From Castor canadensis (Eukaryota; Chordata; Mammalia; Rodentia; Castoridae), in NCBI RefSeq assembly GCF_047511655.1, contig NC_133392.1:162492542-162556541 (forward strand): DNA of 64,000 nt, written 5' to 3'. The notes below the pieces were generated by a model, which was given only the letters and a program-made list of their open reading frames with translations, was not told where the DNA came from and made no database searches. Both the position numbers and the translations under genes were made by a program. Shown here piece after piece: positions 57,976 to 64,000 of this stretch (its first letter is position 1; each line of letters starts with the position of its first letter).

Positions 57976-59849
57976 TGATTTTGAATTACAAAGCCAAATG
58001 TTCCTTCAGCATTTCATCTGAAATGTAAGTAGAGCTTTCCTGGGTCTGCTTAGACACCCTGCTGCAGGTTAAGCCTGAGTCTGAGGTCTCCAGTGCACTC
58101 TTCCTCAGTTCAGATTTTTTTTTTTGTTAACTATTCATTTATTCATGTTCATCCTCTTAACTCACGTTTTTGGGCCTGAGTTAACTTATATGTTACCCTT
58201 TTCACTATGTACATTTTTTAACCTTGGGAGTAAAAGGTAATTATTTATGAGGCTTCAAATTGCCTCAGTCTTTTGGCCCCCATCCTGGGGACTGTTGGTG
58301 TACACATGGCAGCTGTGTGTATGGGTCCCTTCTTTCTCTGGTGTTCCATGTCATCACTGGATTTGTTAGCAAGGACCAGTGGGTTTTTCTGGAAACTTAT
58401 GTTTTGGCAGGGTCTCACCAGATTCTTGTTTCGGGCTAATCTCATTATTCTTTAGATAGCCAGTGGTCTCCAGACTCCTGCTCTTGAGAATACTGCTTTT
58501 AATGCAGACATAGCAGCTCTGGTTTCTATTTTAGCCATACTCTGCCATCATGCACGTTCTGGCAAGTTCCCCCTTTAGCTCTGGATTCTTATCTTGTTTT
58601 CCTCTGATTGGTAGCAGTGTTTTTTTAAAAAGTTTTCTGGAAATGGTGTTTGCTTAACAAATGAGTGTGTTCTTAAGCCAGACACCAATTCCCAAAGAAA
58701 GTCTCATCTAATTTTGCCAGTGTATCTGTTTTGAGGTTTTAGAAAAGCACTCATGCCTAAAGTATTAAGGTCAGAGTGGTAATTGTCATATCCAAGAGGT
58801 GTTTGCTTGCTTATCTCATTGATCAGTACTCAATGATTGGACAGTGCTCATTTGCTGAGATAACTGCTGGGATCCCTCAAGAGTCTTGAGCTATGCTGGC
58901 CATGCCCATTGGTTTGAGTCCCGATCAGGGCTTATGACTCACCTGGTCAGTGGTGAGATGCTGTCCACCAAGTACAGAGTTGTGCTGAAGATGAGAAATC
59001 TGAGAACCTCTGGGAGCTGCTCTAGAATGTCCTTCCCTCAGTTATCTGCCCACTGCAGATAGCACTGGCCCTTCCCTTCCCTCATGGCCAGGCGCTGCTG
59101 CTGAGGTTACAGGGGTAGGGCTGCCATAGCCATGGGCAGATCACTGCTGTGCCCCTCCAGCATTCCTGATCATCCAAGCCACATTCAACAGTTACTTGTA
59201 TCACTTTTAGTGGTTGCCTGGGAACATGGACTGACAAAGCTCTATCCTGACTCTCAAGATCTGAACTTTGAAGGCACTAATAGCATAACCATGGGGCAGT
59301 GGTTTGGTGTCTGGTGTCTCCTGTGTCCCATGACCACAGAAAGGTGGTCAGTCCCTGCACGATTCCTGTGTGTCCTCATCATTCACTTAGCCACGGGAAA
59401 TTCTGACCAATAAGATGGCAGCTGGCCTTCCCTCATGGAGCTTGTCTGGTAGAGTAGGGGGGCAGATGGAGTCTTGGTCATTTCCTTGGTTTCCTCTTCC
59501 TTGATGGCTGAGTTCTGTTTCGACTTGCTGTGGGGGAGAGGAGGCAGTATAGACCCTTGGGGACAGGGAATGCCCTCTGGGGAAAAAGTGGCTCCTAGGA
59601 CAGGAAATGCCTTTGGGAAATTTGGAAGTGAGTAGAGAGATGTTAGGAGCTGCAGTGGTCGGGGAGGACCTGGAGTTGGGGGAACTCAAGCTTGATGCCA
59701 GCTGAGCCATATGGTTGCTTTGATGTCCCAGTAACTGGACACAGACCTACTGTATTCAGCATGGCTTCTCCATGTGATTTGGTGGGCCAGAATGTGGTTC
59801 CTTATGCCAGCTGCAGCATCTTGGCTTTGCCTGGGTGCTCCTCTTCCAG

Positions 59850-59938
59850 ACCCAGTGATGTAGCTCAGACTTATAGTGCTTGCTTGATGTGCAAAAAGGA
59901 CTCTGGGATCGATCCTCAGTACTAAGGGAAAAAATGTG
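59850..59938 (+). mobile_element. ID-like SINE, sense, diverged
   Basis: CCCAGTGATGTAGCTCAGAC, GTGCTTGCTTGATGTGC and GATCGATCCTCAGTACTAAG. Confidence 0.65.
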
Positions 59939-60164
59939 TACTTGAGTGTCCAACTTTTAAGAATGTTGTCCCTCCCAATACAATTACTGAGGAATCTGGA
60001 GGTCTATGTAGAGTTGCCACGAACCTTAGCATCTCCTTAATGGTGTGGTGCAGGCAGCTATACCTTGTCCTAATCCTTTGCTGCACTCCATTACTCACCA
60101 TTATCTCCAAAGGAATAAAAAATTTAAATCCATAGGGAGAAGCTGTTACCAAGGCATGTTTCTG

Positions 60165-60450
60165 GCAGAGTGCCAATGGCTCAAGCCTGTAATCCTAGCT
60201 ACTTGGGAGGCTAAGATAATAGTTTGAGGCCAACCCTGGGGGAATAGTTGGCGACTCCATCGCAAAAAAAAAAAAAAAAAAAGCCAAATATCCTGGAGGT
60301 GTGGCTCTAGTGGTAGAGCACCTACTTTGTGAATGAACATCTTAGGTGCAAAGCTCTGAGTTCAAAACCCAGTCCCACCAAAAAAGGAGGGGGCTGGGAT
60401 GTAGCTCAGTGGTAAAGCGCTTGCCTAGCATGCACAAGCCCTTGGGTTAG
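60165..60450 (+). mobile_element. Dimeric SINE followed by a classical ID element
   Basis: 60165-60283 is a 7SL-like half, 60290-60387 an ID-like half, and 60388-60450 a separate monomer whose GATGTAGCTCAGTGGTAAAG and GCGCTTGCCTAGCATGC match the classical ID/BC1 body derived from tRNA-Ala. It is not a tRNA gene. Confidence 0.8.
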
Positions 60451-61275
60451 ATTAGTTGCTTGGCGCCTCCAGGTTTCTTAGGGGCCTTATTCTTTGGGGG
60501 TAGGCAGGTATGTGGAAGACAGCCATAACTGGGGATGGCAAACAGTCACTTACTCTTACTCCCTCATGCCAGAGTTTAGCTTGGTTGTCTCATGGTTTGG
60601 CATGTCTTCTCTAACTAGCCTCTCTCTGGTCTTATTTTCTTCAAAGGCCCTTACTGCTCCCACTCAGAATCCCTGGACTTGGTGCCTCCTCTCCTTTTGA
60701 TATTGCCCAGGTGGTCCTTGGGAAGATCCTCCCGGGAACTGGTCTGGTGACTCTTGGGCTTTGGGAGTAAGGCTACCTCCCCTTTCTGTAGGCACTTGAG
60801 TTTTGTGCATGTGGCATTGTCTTGACATTGTCCCAAAAAATGTGCTTGGTGACATTCTTCAGACAGTGGAGCATTTGTGGGGATAGCCAGGTGATAGCCT
60901 CCCATTCACTGTAGGCTGTGTCTAGTCATGTTAACATGTTTTGACTTAAAAGGCTAACTGAAAAATCAGTTGCTTAGTAAGGCACCTGTTATTTTGCTTC
61001 ACTAAACTAGAATCTCCTAGCGGGGAAACAATCCATGTTTCTTCCTTGGAACCACAGTGTGCAGCTAGTCCCTGCAGTGGTCCAGCTCTGCTGAGAGCCC
61101 CTGAGACTGAGTACAGACCCATCCCAGCTGACAGGAAGCTGCATAGCTAAGGTAGGATTCCTTATGTCTACCCAGATGTTAGTGTGACAAGGCGGTGTGC
61201 CTCTGCCTCTTGAATATTGACTTATAGGTGTGCACACCTGCATGTTTATTTTGAATCCTCATGGTTTTGATTTTG

Positions 61276-62195
61276 GTTTTTGGTGGCACTAGGGTTTGAA
61301 CTCAGTGTCTTATGCTTGCTAGGTAGGTGCTCTTATCACTTGAGCCACTCTGCCAGCCCTTTTTTGTAATGGGTGTTTTGGACATACAGTCTCACACACT
61401 ATTAGCCCACCACTAGCTTAGAATCGTCATCCTCCTGATCTCTCCTTCCTGAGTAGCTGGGATTATAGGTGTGAACCACCAGAGCCCAGCTGAGGCATCA
61501 TGTTTTTTTATGCTAACCCCAAACAGGGCTAGATAGCTGAAATAAGACACTGAGACTAGAGGTATTTTCCATGTATTTTTCTTTGTTTTTGTTTTTTGAG
61601 ACAAGGTCTTATTATGCAGCCCAGCTGGCCTTGAACTGACCATCATACTGTCTCAGACTCCTGACTGCTGGGTCTGTAAGTGTTCTTGTGCCACCACACC
61701 AGCTTATCGCTGTATTTTCTTTATTTTTTTATTTTTTAAATACTGTTTTTATTTACTTTTGCGATAGTGGGGTTTGAACTCAAGGCCTTGTATTTGCTAG
61801 GCACACTCTCTACCACTTAAGCCAGCCATTACCCCCATTTTCTTTATTTTTATATCGTTGACTTATTTGGCCAATTTCTTTGTTAAGAAATTGCCTTTTC
61901 CTGAACTTCCATACAGATCTAATAAGTAGTCTTTTATTTGTTTGGACATGTAGTAGTCTGCCATTTTTATTATTTAAAAGTTAACTAGGGGTTGGGGTTA
62001 TAGCTTAGTGGTAGAATGCATGCTAGGCCCTGGGTTCAATATCTAGCACTAAAACCCAAAAATTTTACCAAACCTTTTTTTTTGTTTTTGTACAGGGTCT
62101 CTGTTTTGCCAAGGCTGGCTTGGAATTCATAGGCTCAAACCCTCCTCCCACCTCAGTCTTCCAAATAGCTGGGACAACAGTGATACAGTGACACA
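61276..62195. mobile_element. SINE cluster: dimer, B1-like and ID elements
   Basis: Antisense dimer 61276-61492, antisense B1-like 61583-61708, antisense ID-like half 61740-61838, sense ID monomer 61988-62065 (GGGGTTGGGGTTATAGCTTA), antisense B1-like 62070-62195. Confidence 0.75.
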
Positions 62196-62489
62196 TCTAA
62201 TCTAATCAAATAGTGTTTTATGGTATGTTTATATTTGTAAAAATGATCTTGGAGTCAGATCATTTAATCTTCAGGATGAATTAAGTGAAGGATGAATTAA
62301 GAAACTATACTTATCCCCCAGGGCAGCTTCGGTCACTTGCAGGCAAATGCCCCTGCCTTGGTGCTGTGAGGTAGGGGCTGGGGATGGGTGTCTGGTACAA
62401 TCCAAGTGCTGAAATAGACACCAGGACCTTCCACGCAGGCCTTATCAGTCACCAGAACGCACATTCCTCAGGAGACACCACATTCAAGA

Positions 62490-62615
62490 ACAGAGCCCAC
62501 TGGGATTATATGCCTATAATACAGCTACTGGAGTCTGGAGGGAGGAGGATGGCAAGCTTGAGACCAGCCTGGGGAAAAATGAAGGAAGACCTTGTCTCAA
62601 AAACAAAACATAAAA
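62490..62615 (+). mobile_element. B1-like SINE, sense
   Basis: GGGATTATATGCCTATAATA, GCTTGAGACCAGCCTGGGG and CCTTGTCTCAAAAAC. Confidence 0.65.
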
Positions 62616-63669
62616 GATCAGAGCTCAAGGCTGGTTCCTGCTCTTTGACCTTGGTGACCAAACCTCCAGATTCCTGTGAAGGGGGCAGCAAGTGAAGGAT
62701 CCTAGGACTCCGCCTGTAATCTATTGAGAACCACTGGGGAGAAGGCTTCCTTTGAAAGATAGGTCCCAGTATAGATGAGCACAGACAGATGTGATTGTGA
62801 GAGTTCCGAGACTTGGCACTGCTATGCTGTGTCCACTGTGGCCAAGTTGGGACTGGTGGCCGCTCTCACTTTCCAAAACACCAGTCACATGAAACAGTTT
62901 GCATAGCACCAGCTTGGAATTAGTCTATGGGCCAGTTAATTAGAACTTCCTATGGGAAGTCACCTGGTGAGGTAAGGGACTAACTTTCTATTGTTCAGTG
63001 AAGAGTCAGGCTTTTGGCCTTCCCACATCTGACAGATGTCTGGGAAAGGCCATTGGAAACCACAGTGAGACACTACTGGCACATGTGCTGGGGAGCACAG
63101 TTGTCATTCTCACAGCCCCTCCTATGTGCACTGGGGTGGGGCAGGTCATTTCCATACAGTGGATATCCACAATGGGTGCGTTGTTCATGTGAAGTCAGAA
63201 TCCAGACTTGGAGTCTGTTGCAGATCAGATCAAGAAGAGAAACTTGGTGGGAACAGCTGCACTTCTCTTACAGCCACCTGGCTTGAGGTAGGCACAGCAG
63301 CAATTGCCAACCTCCCCCCTCCCTACCCCCCCACACCTTGCCCTTTGGCTCGCACAGCTAGAACTACATGGGAATTCCTTTGGGGATGTCAGTTCAGGAT
63401 ATATGCCTTGGGAAACTGAGTTTAATAGCATTTTGGTGTGATATTTACACATATATATAGACTGATTCAGGTGATAGTCGTCTTCTGCCTTCCAATTATG
63501 TTTTGCTGATTTTAGCCTAATAAAAACAGCTTTGCTGGCACTTGCAATTTGGGAATAAATTGTTACCAGCAATTCTGCTTTGAATTACACTCCCATTTCC
63601 CTTTGCTGCTTGTGAGACCCTCCACCACCCCAGGCCTGTGTCCTTCAGGGTTGTACCGTAGCTGCCAGA

Positions 63670-63858
63670 GGCCTTTTTTTTTTTTGAGGTACGGGGGTTT
63701 GAACTCAGGGCCTATACCTTGAGCCACTCCACCAGCCCGTTTTTGTGTTGAGATTTTTTGAGATAGGGTCTTTCCTGGGATGACTTTGAATCACTATCCT
63801 CCTGATCTCTGCCTCCTGAGTCACTAGCATTACAAGTGTGAGCCACCAGCACCTGGCC
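63670..63858 (-). mobile_element. Dimeric B1-ID-type SINE, antisense
   Basis: GAGGTACGGGGGTTTGAACT through CACTCCACCAGCCC to GAGCCACCAGCACCTGGCC. Confidence 0.9.
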
Positions 63859-64000
63859 GGGCAGAGGCTTTTAGAGCTATGGATCACATGCTTGAAATGA
63901 CTATGCTGCCTGAGAGATTTAGTCTAATTTTCGTTTTTCTTTTTCCACCTAACCAAACCTTCCTGACAGTGTTGTTTGTGCTTCCTGCAGCCTGCACTTT

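Larger units (their letters stand above)
52801..64000 (+). other. SSU72: SSU72 intron 2 (start only)
   Basis: It runs past the window's end. It begins GTATCCCATGG and contains a dense nest of SINEs at 53.48-54.74 kb, further SINEs, an old L1 3' region at about 56.85-57.13 kb and unique stretches (54.75-56.4, 58.0-59.8, 62.6-63.65 kb) in which I see no exon. Confidence 0.8.

Noticed and set aside
60388-60450. tRNA-Ala-like sequence with box A and box B
   Set aside because: Body and A-rich context match the ID SINE; acceptor stem and anticodon arm are not tRNA-like.

Overview
This is a 64 kb stretch of a mammalian chromosome, almost certainly from a rodent. The genes have introns with GT-AG splice sites and CpG-island promoters. 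The gene set and order are CDK11B (3' half, + strand), MMP23 (-), MIB2 (-), FNDC10 (+) and SSU72 (first two exons, + strand). This matches the block at human chromosome 1p36.33 read in reverse, so the synteny is conserved. The most abundant repeat is a two-part SINE: a 7SL/B1-like left half joined to an ID-like (tRNA-Ala-derived) right half. Single ID and single B1-like copies also occur. That mixture points to a rodent of the squirrel/castorimorph side rather than mouse or rat. My best guess is beaver (Castor) or a close relative, recalled from the SINE and L1 tail sequences and not verified.

Layout. Positions 494-3,002 hold eight exons encoding the C-terminal kinase domain and tail of CDK11B. 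MMP23 converges on it from the opposite strand (coding 6,474 down to 4,065, eight exons). A GC-rich promoter region separates MMP23 from the 3' end of MIB2 (coding 14,612 down to 8,088, 18 coding exons, 957 residues). About 5 kb of intron-like sequence then leads to a CpG island at about 19.74-20.68 kb, the likely MIB2 promoter. From 20.7 to 31.2 kb there is no convincing gene: SINEs, a broken L1, a remnant of a gammaretrovirus-like ERV, a MaLR-type solo LTR and unique sequence. FNDC10 is one coding exon in its own CpG island (31,632-32,300). SINE-, L1- and MIR-bearing intergenic DNA follows up to the SSU72 CpG island at about 41.3-42.2 kb. SSU72 exon 1 (41,657-41,736) and exon 2 (52,657-52,800) are separated by a 10.9 kb repeat-rich intron, and the rest of the window is intron 2.

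The genes do not form a pathway. CDK11 kinases act in pre-mRNA splicing and transcription, SSU72 is an RNA polymerase II CTD phosphatase, MIB2 is an E3 ubiquitin ligase for Notch ligands, MMP23 is a membrane-tethered metalloprotease with a potassium-channel-blocking ShK domain, and FNDC10 is an uncharacterised single-pass membrane protein. I found no previously undescribed system. The observations most worth checking are a U12-type-looking donor in SSU72 intron 2, a GC donor in MIB2, a perfect 11-bp inverted repeat in the MIB2 CpG island and a tiny insertion with an exact 14-bp target-site duplication.
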